A stretch of DNA of 64,000 nt from Candidatus Altimarinota bacterium. GTDB taxonomy: Bacteria > Patescibacteriota > Gracilibacteria > UBA4473. Shown one piece after another: positions 49,992 to 59,856 of the stretch (the stretch's first letter is position 1; each line of letters opens with the position of its first letter). Under the pieces are notes generated by a model, which was given only the letters and a program-made list of their open reading frames with translations, did no database searches and was not told where the DNA came from. The position numbers were made by a program, and so were the translations under genes. The stretch spans positions 1-64,000 of the forward strand of contig JAIPGI010000004.1 of the NCBI GenBank assembly GCA_021736215.1, in the 5' to 3' direction.

Positions 49992-51749
49992 TTAATTCTT
50001 AATTATTTCAATATTCTGCTCCTTTAGTTCTTTTTCAGGCATAGCAGCAGGAGCCCCAAGCATAAGGTCTTGTGCAGATTGATTTTTGGGGAAGGCGATA
50101 ACCTCACGAATGTTGGGTTCATCGGCAAACATCATTACCACTCGATCCAGTCCCATCGCACAGCCTCCATGCGGAGGACATCCGTATTGAAATGCATGCA
50201 AAATATGTCCAAATCGTCGCTGAGTTTCTTCTTCCGTCAATCCCAAAACTTCAAACATTGTATGTTGCAATTCTGGGTCATGAATACGAATTGATCCTCC
50301 TCCGAGTTCTACTCCGTTCAAAACAACATCATACGCATATGATCGGACTTTGAGGGGATCTGATTTGAGATATTTCACATCCTCCAAATGAGGGCTTGTG
50401 AAGGGATGATGAGATGCCTGAATAGAACCATCATCTTTGCGTTCAAAAAGCGGAAAATCGTAGACCCACAGATAGGAAAATTCTTTATTGTCCTTGAGTC
50501 CAAACTTGTCTCCCAAACTTGAACGAACCGCTCCCAAGGGCTCCACGGCTTTGATAAATTCCCCTGCTCCAAAGAAGATCAAATCTCCCGAAGCAGCTTT
50601 TGTTTTTTTGAGGAGTGCATCAATGAATTCTTTGTTGGCATTTTTTGCAACAGGCCCAGAGTCTTCTCCCACACGCATCCATGCCAAGCCCCCTGCTCCA
50701 TGCTGTCGGGCAAGGTCCGTCAAATCGTCGATGTCTTTGCGAGAAAGTTCTCCCAATTTTTTGGAAACGGGAAGGGCTGTAACATATTCCGCTTTTTCAA
50801 AAATCCCAAATCCACATTCCTTACAAATATCGGTAATATCGGTAAAAGCCATTCCAAATCTTAAGTCCGGTTTATCGGATCCATACCGTTCCATTACTTG
50901 TCTCCAAGTAAGGCGAAGGAATGTCCCATCCTTGAGATATTTTTTCCAATTTTTTTCTGGCACACACTGATTCGTTAATTCATAAAACATCCCCTCGACA
51001 GTGTCCATCACATCATTCTGTTCCACAAAACTCATTTCCAAATCTAATTGTGTAAATTCTGGTTGCCTATCTCCCCGTTGATCCTCATCACGAAAACATC
51101 GTGCAATCTGGAAGTATCTATCCGTTCCTCCCACCATGAGCAATTGTTTGAGCTGCTGGGGAGATTGAGGAAGGACATAAAATTTTCCTGGATGAAGCCG
51201 AGAAGGAACGAGGTATTCTCGCGATCCTTCGGGCGTTCCCTTGACCATGATGGGAGTTTCCACTTCGAGAAAATTCTGTTTATCGAAATAATCCCTCATC
51301 ACGAGGCAAATTTTGTGACGGAGTGCGAGATTTCGTTGCATCCGTTCTCGGCGCAAATCAATGTAACGATATTCAAGACGCAAATCTTCGTTTTTAATTT
51401 CTTTGTCCAATTCAAAAGGCGGGGTTTTTGCTTTGTTGAGAATTTTGAGTTCGCGCACCTCAACTTCGATATCTCCTGTCTGGAGGTTTGGATTATGAAG
51501 ACCCTCTCCTCGATCACGCACCTTCCCTGAAACTTGAATCACCCATTCTGGACGAATTTGTTCAGCAACCCTATGAGATTCTGCCGATAGTCGTGGATCA
51601 AAAATAACCTGTGTCAGACCATACCTATCTCTCAAATCAACAAAAATAAGTCCTCCATGATCTCGTCTATTTCCCACCCAACCACAAAGAGTTACTTGCT
51701 TGCCAACTGACCTTGCACGGAGCTCGCCACAGGTATGAGTTCGAAACAT
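49992..51749 (-). CDS. aspS: Aspartyl-tRNA synthetase, bacterial type
   Basis: A class II synthetase of 585 aa. It has the N-terminal OB anticodon domain (GWVGNRRDHGGLIFVDLRDR), class II core motifs (YRYIDLRRERM, FRDEDQRGDRQPEFTQLDLEM, GCPPHGGCAMGLDRVVMMFA) and the bacterial GAD insertion (about 290-410). His31 and Gly83 are the residues reported for nondiscriminating AspRS (Leu and Lys in discriminating ones), so it may also charge tRNA-Asn. An AsnRS gene lies just upstream. Confidence 0.95.
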   Translation of the reverse strand: MFRTHTCGELRARSVGKQVTLCGWVGNRRDHGGLIFVDLRDRYGLTQVIFDPRLSAESHRVAEQIRPEWVIQVSGKVRDRGEGLHNPNLQTGDIEVEVRELKILNKAKTPPFELDKEIKNEDLRLEYRYIDLRRERMQRNLALRHKICLVMRDYFDKQNFLEVETPIMVKGTPEGSREYLVPSRLHPGKFYVLPQSPQQLKQLLMVGGTDRYFQIARCFRDEDQRGDRQPEFTQLDLEMSFVEQNDVMDTVEGMFYELTNQCVPEKNWKKYLKDGTFLRLTWRQVMERYGSDKPDLRFGMAFTDITDICKECGFGIFEKAEYVTALPVSKKLGELSRKDIDDLTDLARQHGAGGLAWMRVGEDSGPVAKNANKEFIDALLKKTKAASGDLIFFGAGEFIKAVEPLGAVRSSLGDKFGLKDNKEFSYLWVYDFPLFERKDDGSIQASHHPFTSPHLEDVKYLKSDPLKVRSYAYDVVLNGVELGGGSIRIHDPELQHTMFEVLGLTEEETQRRFGHILHAFQYGCPPHGGCAMGLDRVVMMFADEPNIREVIAFPKNQSAQDLMLGAPAAMPEKELKEQNIEIIKN

Positions 51750-52036
51750 CTTTGGAATGATTAATGAAGAATGAACAATGAGTAATGCGTTGAAGATTCT
51801 GCGGAAATGCGCGGGAAAGTCAAACTGGTTTCCCCCTTGAAAAGGGGGACTTAAGGGGGTTTAAACCCTCCCAACCTCCCTTTTCAAGGGAGGAGTTTTT
51901 CATTGTTTTTTCCATAAAAAACAAGTATCCAAAAAAGTCATGAGCGAGCTTTGGGTATCTTGATGGGTCCCAAAGCGAGCGAATACTTCTTTCGGAGGGG
52001 GGCATGTGGGGGGAGGCGAAGCCGCCAGCCCACAAA
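51750..52036. repeat. Repeat-filled gap between aspS and asnS
   Basis: No gene is present in these 287 bp. They hold AATGAAGAATGAACAATGAG (near 51768), a CCCCCTT-GAA-AAGGGGG palindrome with its G-rich tail (51832-51862), and an inverted second copy CCTCCCTT-TTC-AAGGGAGG (51875-51893). A GC-rich unit, GAGCGAGCTTTGGGTATCTT and onward to GGCGAAGCCGCC (51940-52025), ends the gap. All look like dispersed non-coding repeats. Confidence 0.65.
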
Positions 52037-53425
52037 TTAAAATTCCGCATTCTTCGGCGTCCGCGGAAACGGAATCACGTCACGGATATTTCCCATGCCC
52101 GAAATGTATTGAATCAATCGTTCAAACCCGAGCCCAAATCCTGCATGTTTGACCCCGCCATACTTGCGAAGTTCGAGATACCATGAGTAATCTTCTCGAT
52201 TAAGCCCCATCTCTTTGATTCGTGTGTTCAAAACATCCATTCTTTCTTCCCTTTGCGCTCCACCAATAATTTCTCCGACCCCCGGAACCAATAAGTCCAT
52301 AGCAGCAACAGTCTTCCCATCTTCATTTAATCTCATGTAAAACGCCTTGATATCCTTGGGATACCCCGTGACAAAAACCGGTTTTCCAAAATGTTTACAG
52401 ATGTATTGCTCGTGCTCACTCTGCAAATCAATGCCCCACTTTACTGGAAATTCGAATTTCTCACCTGACGCTTCCAAAATTTCAACGCCTTGGGTGTAGG
52501 TGATGCGTTCAAACTTGGAACGAACAATATTTTTGAGTCGCTCCAAAAGTCCCTCATCGATAAATTTATTGAAAAATTCCATCTCTTCGGGAAGATTCTC
52601 GAGCGCATGGCTGATAACATATTTCATCATGTCCTCCGCCAAATCCATGTTGTCATTCACATCCGCAAAAGCGATTTCAGGTTCCATCATCCAGAATTCT
52701 GCCGCATGACGAGAAGTATTAGAATTCTCAGCTCGGAAGGTTGGTCCAAAGGTGTAAATTTTCTGAAAAGCGAGCGCATAGGCTTCTCCCTGCAATTGCC
52801 CACTCACGGTGAGTCCAGCTTTTTTTCCAAAGAAATCTTCATGGAAATCTACTTCACCTTCTTTGGTTTTGGGAATGTTGTGCAAATCGAGTGTCGTCAC
52901 CTGAAACATTTCTCCCGCCCCCTCACAGTCACTCGTCGAAATAATCGGCGTATGAACATGGACAAATCCTCGTTCATTAAAAAATTTGTGAATCGCAAAA
53001 GCGAGTTCTGATCGAAGTCGGAAAACTGCTTGAAATGTATTACTTCGTGGTCGGAGATGCGCGATTGTACGAAGATATTCAAATGTATGACGTTTTTTTT
53101 GCAATGGGAAATCCGGATCAGATGCCGCCTCAACGGAAATCTTCGTGGCTTTGATTTCAAAATCCTGCCCTTCCCCCAAGGATTTCACTACCGTTCCCTT
53201 AACCCGCACCGCTGTACCGATAGGTAATTTCTCTATTTCCGAAAAGTTTGCTAAACCCGATTCAAAAACCACCTGCACGGGTTTGAAAAAAGTTCCATCG
53301 TGCAATTGCAAAAAACCCAAGGCATTGGAAGATCGGATAGTCCGCACCCAACCCTGCACAACATAATTCTTATCAAGGTGCGATGAAATATTTCGGAAGA
53401 GTGATTTGATTGTTATTTTTTCCAT
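52037..53425 (-). CDS. asnS: Asparaginyl-tRNA synthetase
   Basis: A class IIb synthetase of 462 aa. The OB domain ([24 protein letters not shown]) and the class II core ([72 protein letters not shown]) are the AsnRS type. Start at ATG 53425 ([12 protein letters not shown]). It lies between aspS and murC on the same strand. Confidence 0.96.
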   Translation of the reverse strand: MEKITIKSLFRNISSHLDKNYVVQGWVRTIRSSNALGFLQLHDGTFFKPVQVVFESGLANFSEIEKLPIGTAVRVKGTVVKSLGEGQDFEIKATKISVEAASDPDFPLQKKRHTFEYLRTIAHLRPRSNTFQAVFRLRSELAFAIHKFFNERGFVHVHTPIISTSDCEGAGEMFQVTTLDLHNIPKTKEGEVDFHEDFFGKKAGLTVSGQLQGEAYALAFQKIYTFGPTFRAENSNTSRHAAEFWMMEPEIAFADVNDNMDLAEDMMKYVISHALENLPEEMEFFNKFIDEGLLERLKNIVRSKFERITYTQGVEILEASGEKFEFPVKWGIDLQSEHEQYICKHFGKPVFVTGYPKDIKAFYMRLNEDGKTVAAMDLLVPGVGEIIGGAQREERMDVLNTRIKEMGLNREDYSWYLELRKYGGVKHAGFGLGFERLIQYISGMGNIRDVIPFPRTPKNAEF

Positions 53426-53446
53426 GAGAAGAAAATTAACATTATT

Positions 53447-53537
53447 TGTCATTATGAGCCCGCCTACCTAAAGCGAACACGGCAATCTTTTTTGTCTTTT
53501 GGAAATAGAAAGAGATTTGCTTGTCATATCGCTTCCA
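53447..53537. repeat. Degenerate TGTCATTGCGAG-type repeat
   Basis: TGTCATTATGAGCCCGCCTA, CACGGCAATCTTTTTT and AGAGATTTGCTTGTCATATC follow the same order as the better copy at 32859-32937. It fills the gap between murC and asnS. Confidence 0.55.
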
Positions 53538-53580
53538 CAAGGGGACAACACGAAGTATTCTGCTTTTTTGAAGAAGAAAG

Positions 53581-54840
53581 TCAAAGCTTCTCTAGAAATT
53601 TTTTCGCAAATCCGCTAATTTTCCCCGCTCCCATAAAAATCAAAACATCTCCCCTATGGAGTGATTCCAAGAATTCGTACACTTCATCAGAATGCTCAAT
53701 CTTTCTCGAATGAGGAATTTTTTGGATAATATGGTTTATAGAAATAGCCGCTTTATCCTCATCCGTATCACGAGCCTCGTAGATAGGGAATAAAGCCACC
53801 TGATCCGCCAAAGAAAGCGAAGTTATAAACTCATCAAAAAATTGTCTTGTTCTCACAAATTGGTGCGGTTCATAGATAAGACCGATTCTACTTTGTGGAA
53901 ATTTCGCACGAAAGGCGGTAATAACGGCTTTAATCTCTGTCGGATGATGACCATAGTCATCATAGATTTTCACTCCCCCCACTTCTCCTAAAAGTTCTTG
54001 CCTTCTCCCTGCTCCCGTAAACTTTGAGAGTCCTTCTTGGAATTTTCGTACATCAAGCTTGAGAAGTTTTGCTGCCTCCAATGCTAATAATCCATTTCTT
54101 TTGTTGTGTTCGCCAAATACTCCAAGTTGAAATTTAAGAGAATGAGAACTTTGCACAGGAATTTTTACTCCTGAAAAATTTTTCAATACTTTTTGTGCCC
54201 CTTCATCATCCGCGTGAAAAATCACATACTTTGCCCCTGCACAAAACTCTCGAAAAGCTTCAAAATAACTCTCCTTCGTCGGATAAGAATCAGGATGGTC
54301 CCATTCTACCTGGGTCAAAACAACAACTTCAGGACGTAAAAATCGAAAATTTCGCCTATACTCACAAGCTTCAACCAGCATCCATTCATTTGTACCACGA
54401 TGAAAATTGGAACCATTGAACTCCCTCAAGGTCGACCCAATAAATATTGAAGCATCAAACCGTGCTGTTTGAAAGCCCGATGCAAGCATTCCAGTGATGG
54501 TTGTTTTCCCATGACTTCCAGCAACAGCAATCGTTTTAAACGTACGAGAAATCTCCCCCAAGAATTCGAAATACGATTTCTGTGTGATTTTATATTTTCC
54601 AGCCGCACTCCGTTCTGGATTGGCTGAATGAATAGCTTCCGAGTATACGAGTAAATCAATATCTGGAGTAATATTCTCTTCTTTTTGAGGAATAAAAATT
54701 GGTATATTAAGAATCCGAAGGCTTGGAAAAATTTCCGTTTCAGAAATATCAGAACCAGAAACTTTGTCTCCTCGCAAATGACAAAACTGAGCGAGCGCTG
54801 AAATTCCAATCCCTCCAATTCCGACAAAATGAATTCTCAT
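53581..54840 (-). CDS. murC: UDP-N-acetylmuramate-L-alanine ligase
   Basis: It adds L-Ala to UDP-MurNAc in peptidoglycan synthesis. The 419-aa protein has the Mur ligase layout: MRIHFVGIGGIGISALA, AVAGSHGKTTITGML (P-loop), LVEACEYRRNFRFL, VEWDHPDSY, FGEHNKRNGLLA and IYDDYGHHPTEIKAV. The last is the MurC signature, though the related Mpl ligase shares it, so Mpl is a second choice. It is the only Mur ligase in the window, and follows the GT-C gene by 9 bp. Confidence 0.88.
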   Translation of the reverse strand: MRIHFVGIGGIGISALAQFCHLRGDKVSGSDISETEIFPSLRILNIPIFIPQKEENITPDIDLLVYSEAIHSANPERSAAGKYKITQKSYFEFLGEISRTFKTIAVAGSHGKTTITGMLASGFQTARFDASIFIGSTLREFNGSNFHRGTNEWMLVEACEYRRNFRFLRPEVVVLTQVEWDHPDSYPTKESYFEAFREFCAGAKYVIFHADDEGAQKVLKNFSGVKIPVQSSHSLKFQLGVFGEHNKRNGLLALEAAKLLKLDVRKFQEGLSKFTGAGRRQELLGEVGGVKIYDDYGHHPTEIKAVITAFRAKFPQSRIGLIYEPHQFVRTRQFFDEFITSLSLADQVALFPIYEARDTDEDKAAISINHIIQKIPHSRKIEHSDEVYEFLESLHRGDVLIFMGAGKISGFAKKFLEKL

Positions 54841-54849
54841 TCATATACA

Positions 54850-57036
54850 TTATAAGTATTTTTCTGAATTTTCCACTTGTTTACTCTTTAACTCATAATC
54901 TACATCAGTCGGAATTTCGAACAAAATCAACCGATTTCCTTCGTATATTTTTTGCAAATTGGTGTCTGCAAAATGTCTAAATGCCAAAACTTTTTCATGA
55001 AGACTTCCTTTGGAATTGAGTTCAATAGCAATCGTGGCTTGATCAAAAAGAACATATCTGAACCCATCTTTTCGAAGTTTCAAAAAATTATCCACTCCCA
55101 AAGACGTAAACACATCCAACTGCGCATCATCAAAAATTCGTTTATCAGCATCTTTTACCCAGAAACGAGTCATTGTCCCAATGCGAAAAATCCTTGCTTC
55201 CAAATCTTGATTGAGAATATCTGTAACTATTATTTCTTCTTCGAAAAATTTTCTTAAAAGCCGATCTGCTGTCTCAGAATCCGGAGAAGATGCCCATACA
55301 ACAGAAGCGTCCAAAGAGGGTTTAAATGTATTTTCAATCCTGTTCCAGAAGCCAAATAAAAGAGAAAATGCAAGTATATTGCAATAAATAATACGTGTAA
55401 TTTTCCCAACAGGGAACGTCTGTTCTCGAAGGAAAATAAATCCTGATAAAAGAAGAAAGAGTATCATCCAGGGGAATCCATACCAAGCAATACCCTCTCC
55501 CCAGAACAACCAAAATCCAAAGAAAGTAATTCCAAATCCAAATAATTCTCTATGCTGCCATGAAATTTTGTTCCAATTAAGGATGATGAAAAAAAATAAA
55601 AAAGGGATCACCGCCCCCCACCAAAAGCCAATGTCTGTATATTGTTTTTTAGTATCAGGAATGGCTGTGGAACGGAAAATATGAGACAAGGATCCTCCCC
55701 CTTGTGAAAAATTATTATATCGCCCAACTTCTTCTCGAAAACTGCTCGGCGAGACGGGTGTATCTAAAACAATGACAGGGGCTTTTGAGGGTGTTTTTAG
55801 GATTTGTAAAAAAGAAGCATTCTGCATTCCTGATGAAAAGAAATTCATTCCCCCCCAAACAAGAAGGGGAAGCACAAGGAGTATCTCTGAAGAAAGCTTT
55901 TCTTTCCACGAAGTTTTTTGAATGATTGTTAAAATGAAAAATATTGGGAAGAACCAAATAGCTGTAAGTTTCGCCAAAGCAGATATGCCAAAGAAAAATC
56001 CTGAAATGATTTTTTTTTCATCAATCCATGTACCAAGACCCAGTAATACAAATTCTAGAAAAAATAAATCAACTTTTAGATCTCGCGATAACTGAAATTG
56101 CACTGCGGGAAGAAGAAAAAAAACAGTTGCCAAAATCATGCTCCATGTGTACGACAAAGAGAGTTTTTGTCCAAGCCAAACTACTGTTCCCCAAACAATC
56201 ATTCCCCAAATAACGAGTAAAAATGGAACAACGGAAATTCCAAGAATCTGCGCAGGAAAAGCGAGGAATACTTCCCCCAATGGAGGAAGTATTCCCGATC
56301 TTAACATTCCCTCTTCTGCAAGAACCTTTATCGTTAGAAAATATTCATTCATAGAGTCCCACCCCAAAGAAAAAGGAAGGAATGATTGTGTCTCATTCAA
56401 AATCGTTATGAGTGCAATAATCCCAATGAAAAATATTTCTATGTTCGAAAACCGTATCGACTGTGAACACGTTTGTCGGATAAAAAATAAAAATTTCTTC
56501 CAAAAACAAATCGGTCCAACAAGAATAAAGGGAATCCATATGGGTGCAAAAAAGAATCCCATCAACGCAAACCCCAGCCCCAAAAGAGAAAGGAAAGTAA
56601 CGCCTATCCCAAATTGAACAATCTTTTCTTGAGAGGGGGTTATGAGTTGTCCCCAAAAAAATGAAAAAAACAAAATTCCCCCTACAATAAGAATATTGAT
56701 AAGTATCGTACGAAAAATATAAAAAAACTGTCCCCAGTCAGCAATAGAATGGAATTGTTTCCCCCAATAACACATTCCCACAGAGAATAGGAGCCAAAAA
56801 ATGAGCGCTATAGAGACAAATGAGATTGATTGTTTTTTCAACCAAAGCGCCCCAGTAACCAATGTTCCCATCCCAAAAAGAAAGGGGAAAGCCCGAATTG
56901 CGTTTTCTCGAAGATAGGTCCCTGGTAAAAACCCCCATATATAGGTCGGATGCGACGAAATAAAAATCCATAATAAAAACACGCTCCACCCTAGAAAAAG
57001 TGTGGGGATACCGTACTTTCGAAGCATATGTATCAT
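54850..57036 (-). CDS. Polytopic membrane protein, GT-C glycosyltransferase-like
   Basis: A 728-aa protein with about a dozen hydrophobic helices in its first 570 residues and a soluble C-terminal 150-residue domain (DRLLRKFFEEEIIVTDILNQDLEARIF...). The layout and segments such as SLGWDSMNEYFLTIKVLAEEG and LSRDLKVDLFFLEFVLLGLG resemble GT-C/PMT-type lipid-linked sugar transferases. No motif is decisive. Start at ATG 57036, overlapping the VanW stop as ATGA; the frame opens further upstream without support. Function is tentative. Confidence 0.7.
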   Translation of the reverse strand: MIHMLRKYGIPTLFLGWSVFLLWIFISSHPTYIWGFLPGTYLRENAIRAFPFLFGMGTLVTGALWLKKQSISFVSIALIFWLLFSVGMCYWGKQFHSIADWGQFFYIFRTILINILIVGGILFFSFFWGQLITPSQEKIVQFGIGVTFLSLLGLGFALMGFFFAPIWIPFILVGPICFWKKFLFFIRQTCSQSIRFSNIEIFFIGIIALITILNETQSFLPFSLGWDSMNEYFLTIKVLAEEGMLRSGILPPLGEVFLAFPAQILGISVVPFLLVIWGMIVWGTVVWLGQKLSLSYTWSMILATVFFLLPAVQFQLSRDLKVDLFFLEFVLLGLGTWIDEKKIISGFFFGISALAKLTAIWFFPIFFILTIIQKTSWKEKLSSEILLVLPLLVWGGMNFFSSGMQNASFLQILKTPSKAPVIVLDTPVSPSSFREEVGRYNNFSQGGGSLSHIFRSTAIPDTKKQYTDIGFWWGAVIPFLFFFIILNWNKISWQHRELFGFGITFFGFWLFWGEGIAWYGFPWMILFLLLSGFIFLREQTFPVGKITRIIYCNILAFSLLFGFWNRIENTFKPSLDASVVWASSPDSETADRLLRKFFEEEIIVTDILNQDLEARIFRIGTMTRFWVKDADKRIFDDAQLDVFTSLGVDNFLKLRKDGFRYVLFDQATIAIELNSKGSLHEKVLAFRHFADTNLQKIYEGNRLILFEIPTDVDYELKSKQVENSEKYL

Positions 57037-58268
57037 GGTTGGAGAGAAACTTTTTTGGTTCCTACCCTTTGTTTTGCTGCCCAAGGACGATAATCCGAAA
57101 TAAAAGCCTGACTCTCTACAGCTCCTTCTTTTTCTACCCTTCGAATCCATTCAGCACGAAATCCATCATGTCCTTGTGAGATTTCTTGTCTTGCTCCAAC
57201 GGGCAAATCTTCAGTTTCATATACTATGGCTTCGGGAGCTTCTTCATAATTGGAAATAAATGGACCTTCGAGAGATATGTGTCGTTTATCGTTTGTTCCA
57301 TAAAATACGAAAAAAAGATTCTCTCCTTCCGTGAATGTTTGGATCAGAATATTTCCTGGAGTATCGTTTTGGAATCGGAAATCTAAGGCCCCCAAATAAA
57401 TTGCCGCGTCTAGTCCGAAAGGTTTGTAATAAGGTACAGCATACGAATGATTCCGTCGTTGTGTGATCGGTAATCCTCCAGAAAAAGCTGCCCTAAACGC
57501 AGTTGTAGAAACTTGGCAAAGTCCTCCGCCAAGTTCCTTTTCCGTTTTTTCTCCCTTGATAACTAATTCCCTTACAAATCCTGCTTCTTCATCAACAGAA
57601 TCCAATATTTTATTAAAAGAAAAAACGCTTCCCTTGGGAACGATAACTCCATTGAATTTCTGAGAACCTGCAAAAATATTCTGACGTCGAGCTTCAGAGG
57701 ATCCAGCGAAATTAGACTCCCCTACAGCAATGATTTCCTGAATTCCTTGCTCTTGGAGCTTTGGATCAACAATAACATCTGAAAATATTTTTTTTGCAGG
57801 GACTCTTACATAAATTTTCCCTTCCAAAAGAGCCTTATTGATGAGTTGTACCAACTTCTCTTCTTGAATCTCGAATCCATCATGAGGCTTCCCTTCGAGT
57901 AGAATATTCCCCTTGTCATCAAATCGTATTTCTACGGTTTTCCTTTCCTCCTTGTCGCGAATAATAGAAGCTGATCGAAAAAAGTCATGAAGTTTCTCTG
58001 GGGAAATAGTTGTCTGAAATTCTGTTTGCACATCGAGCATTTCGTTAAATCCAATTAAATCCCCCCTTAGATCAACTGGAATTCGCACATTTCCCATACG
58101 AATGAAGTGCGTGGGAGTTTGTTGAAGCAATTCTGGCTGTGCCGTAAAATTCAGGGTCAATGACCGATCGTCAAAAATCAGTATGATATTAGCGGGAATA
58201 TTTTGAGCTTTTACTAGTCCCGTCAGAAACATTATTAAAAGCCCCCCCCAGATAACAAATTTTTTCAT
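57033..58268 (-). CDS. VanW-family exported protein
   Basis: A 411-aa protein with a signal peptide (MKKFVIWGGLLIMFLTGLVKA). A peptidoglycan-binding-4-like region lies at about 70-180. The VanW domain follows: FNGVIVPKGSVFSFN, KELGGGLCQVSTTAFRAAF and RRNHSYAVPYY, then DAAIYLGALDFRFQNDTPGNILIQ. VanW proteins are widespread in Gram-positive and CPR bacteria and linked to the cell wall; the activity is unknown. It is coupled to the GT-C-like gene downstream. Start at 58268. Confidence 0.9.
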   Translation of the reverse strand: MKKFVIWGGLLIMFLTGLVKAQNIPANIILIFDDRSLTLNFTAQPELLQQTPTHFIRMGNVRIPVDLRGDLIGFNEMLDVQTEFQTTISPEKLHDFFRSASIIRDKEERKTVEIRFDDKGNILLEGKPHDGFEIQEEKLVQLINKALLEGKIYVRVPAKKIFSDVIVDPKLQEQGIQEIIAVGESNFAGSSEARRQNIFAGSQKFNGVIVPKGSVFSFNKILDSVDEEAGFVRELVIKGEKTEKELGGGLCQVSTTAFRAAFSGGLPITQRRNHSYAVPYYKPFGLDAAIYLGALDFRFQNDTPGNILIQTFTEGENLFFVFYGTNDKRHISLEGPFISNYEEAPEAIVYETEDLPVGARQEISQGHDGFRAEWIRRVEKEGAVESQAFISDYRPWAAKQRVGTKKVSLQP

Positions 58269-58342
58269 CGACAAAAATTTACAAAAAACAAGAGACAAAG
58301 CAAGCATTTTTCCGCTTTATTGCGAGAAAACAGAAACTTTTT

Positions 58343-59710
58343 TTATTCCTGCGCTTCTCCCGATTCTTCAGTTGAGATAGGATGTTCTTCTTCGGGAGTC
58401 GCTTCTTTTTCTGCTTCAGAAGAGAGCCTTTCTTTCATTTCATCCGTTCCAATAAGCTTCAATGCTCGCTCCATTACTGGATCGTTATTACTATCAAAGT
58501 CATCTTCCGAACGTTCTATAACCTCATCTGGATCAATTCCCTTCTCTTGGATAGATCGTCCTGATGGCGTAAGCCATTCAGCAATAGTAACCTTGAGACT
58601 TGATCCATCAGAAAGTGGAATCACATTCTGAACAGACCCTTTTCCAAAAGTTTTCTGCCCCAAAAGCACCCCTCGCTTATGATCTTGAATAGCTCCAGAA
58701 AATATTTCGGATGCCGAAGCAGAACCTTGGTTTACTAAAACAATCAACGGAACATCCAAAAAGGTTCCATCACGACTACTTATGATATCCCCACTATCTC
58801 CAAATTTTCGCCCTTTAGTACGGACAACCACTTGTTGATCCAAAAACTCTGATGCAATCTTTACGCATGCGTCAAGAAGCCCCCCCCCATTGTTTCGAAG
58901 ATCCAAAATCATTCCACGAGGTTTCTGGAGCACTATTTCGGCCATGGCTCCTTGGAATTCGCGTACTAATTCCGTACCGAACTGGGATACCGTTAATACA
59001 GCGATATCTCCTTCCATTTTCCATTCCAAACTTTTTACAACAATATTATCTCGAACGATAGTAATATCGAGAGGATTTTTCTCGCCCTCTCTCAAAATTG
59101 TCAATACTACTTTTTCTCCTTTGGGTCCACGGATACGCGTTACCGCCTCCTCGATGCTCAATCCATGGGTTTGTTCTCCATCAATTTTAAAGATAGCATC
59201 TCCCGATTTCAATCCAGCCAATTCTGCTGGCGCTCCTTTGATAGGAGAAATAATTACCAATTGTCCTTTTTTCATACCAATTTCTGCTCCAACACCTTCA
59301 AACTCCCCAGAAATCGACTCTTCAAATTTCTTAGTTTCTTCTGGTGTCATAAAAACTGTATAAGGATCCTCTAGCGAATTTACGAGTCCCTGAGCGGCTC
59401 CATAGATTTGTTTTTGTACCTTAAATCTATCCTGATGAAGGAAATTTTCTTCCAATAAATTCCATGTTTCCCAAAAAATAGAAAGATCCACATCTTTGGC
59501 TTTATTGTTTCGCTTAATAAGCTTAATTTGTGGTTTCAGTTCATCTAATAATTGTTCCTTCACTGAAGTTGGTGTTTCTATATTCACCGTAATCGGATTT
59601 TCTTTGTGATTATCTGTTGTTTTCTGACTCAAACTCCACCCCAAGAGAAATCCTAATATTGGTAATATGAGGAATAGGATAAGTCTAATATTTCTTTCGT
59701 AATGTGGCAT
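58343..59710 (-). CDS. ctpA: S41 C-terminal processing peptidase
   Basis: A 455-aa membrane-anchored serine protease. One N-terminal helix (LILFLILPILGFLLGWSL) leads to a PDZ domain (GVGAEIGMKKGQLVIISPIKGAPAELAGLKSGDAI). The S41 core follows, with NQGSASASEIFSGAIQDHKRGVLLGQKTFGKGSVQ holding the catalytic Ser and Lys. A Glu/Ser-rich tail ends it. It processes or degrades exported proteins. Start at ATG 59710. Confidence 0.94.
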   Translation of the reverse strand: MPHYERNIRLILFLILPILGFLLGWSLSQKTTDNHKENPITVNIETPTSVKEQLLDELKPQIKLIKRNNKAKDVDLSIFWETWNLLEENFLHQDRFKVQKQIYGAAQGLVNSLEDPYTVFMTPEETKKFEESISGEFEGVGAEIGMKKGQLVIISPIKGAPAELAGLKSGDAIFKIDGEQTHGLSIEEAVTRIRGPKGEKVVLTILREGEKNPLDITIVRDNIVVKSLEWKMEGDIAVLTVSQFGTELVREFQGAMAEIVLQKPRGMILDLRNNGGGLLDACVKIASEFLDQQVVVRTKGRKFGDSGDIISSRDGTFLDVPLIVLVNQGSASASEIFSGAIQDHKRGVLLGQKTFGKGSVQNVIPLSDGSSLKVTIAEWLTPSGRSIQEKGIDPDEVIERSEDDFDSNNDPVMERALKLIGTDEMKERLSSEAEKEATPEEEHPISTEESGEAQE

Positions 59711-59856
59711 GGGGAACAATTAATAAAAAACAATGAGCAAATTTTCAATGTCTAAAAGATTGTAGAAAGTTTTCCAAATTTTGCAATTGACATGACCTGT
59801 TTTCAATTTGCAATTGCCACTTCACTCATGCTTTATCTCCTTGATTTTTATATTTT

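Noticed and set aside
51940-52025. SLWDPSRYPKLAHDFFG-like reading in the aspS-asnS gap as a small gene
   Set aside because: It is the translation of a GC-rich dispersed repeat with no coding context.
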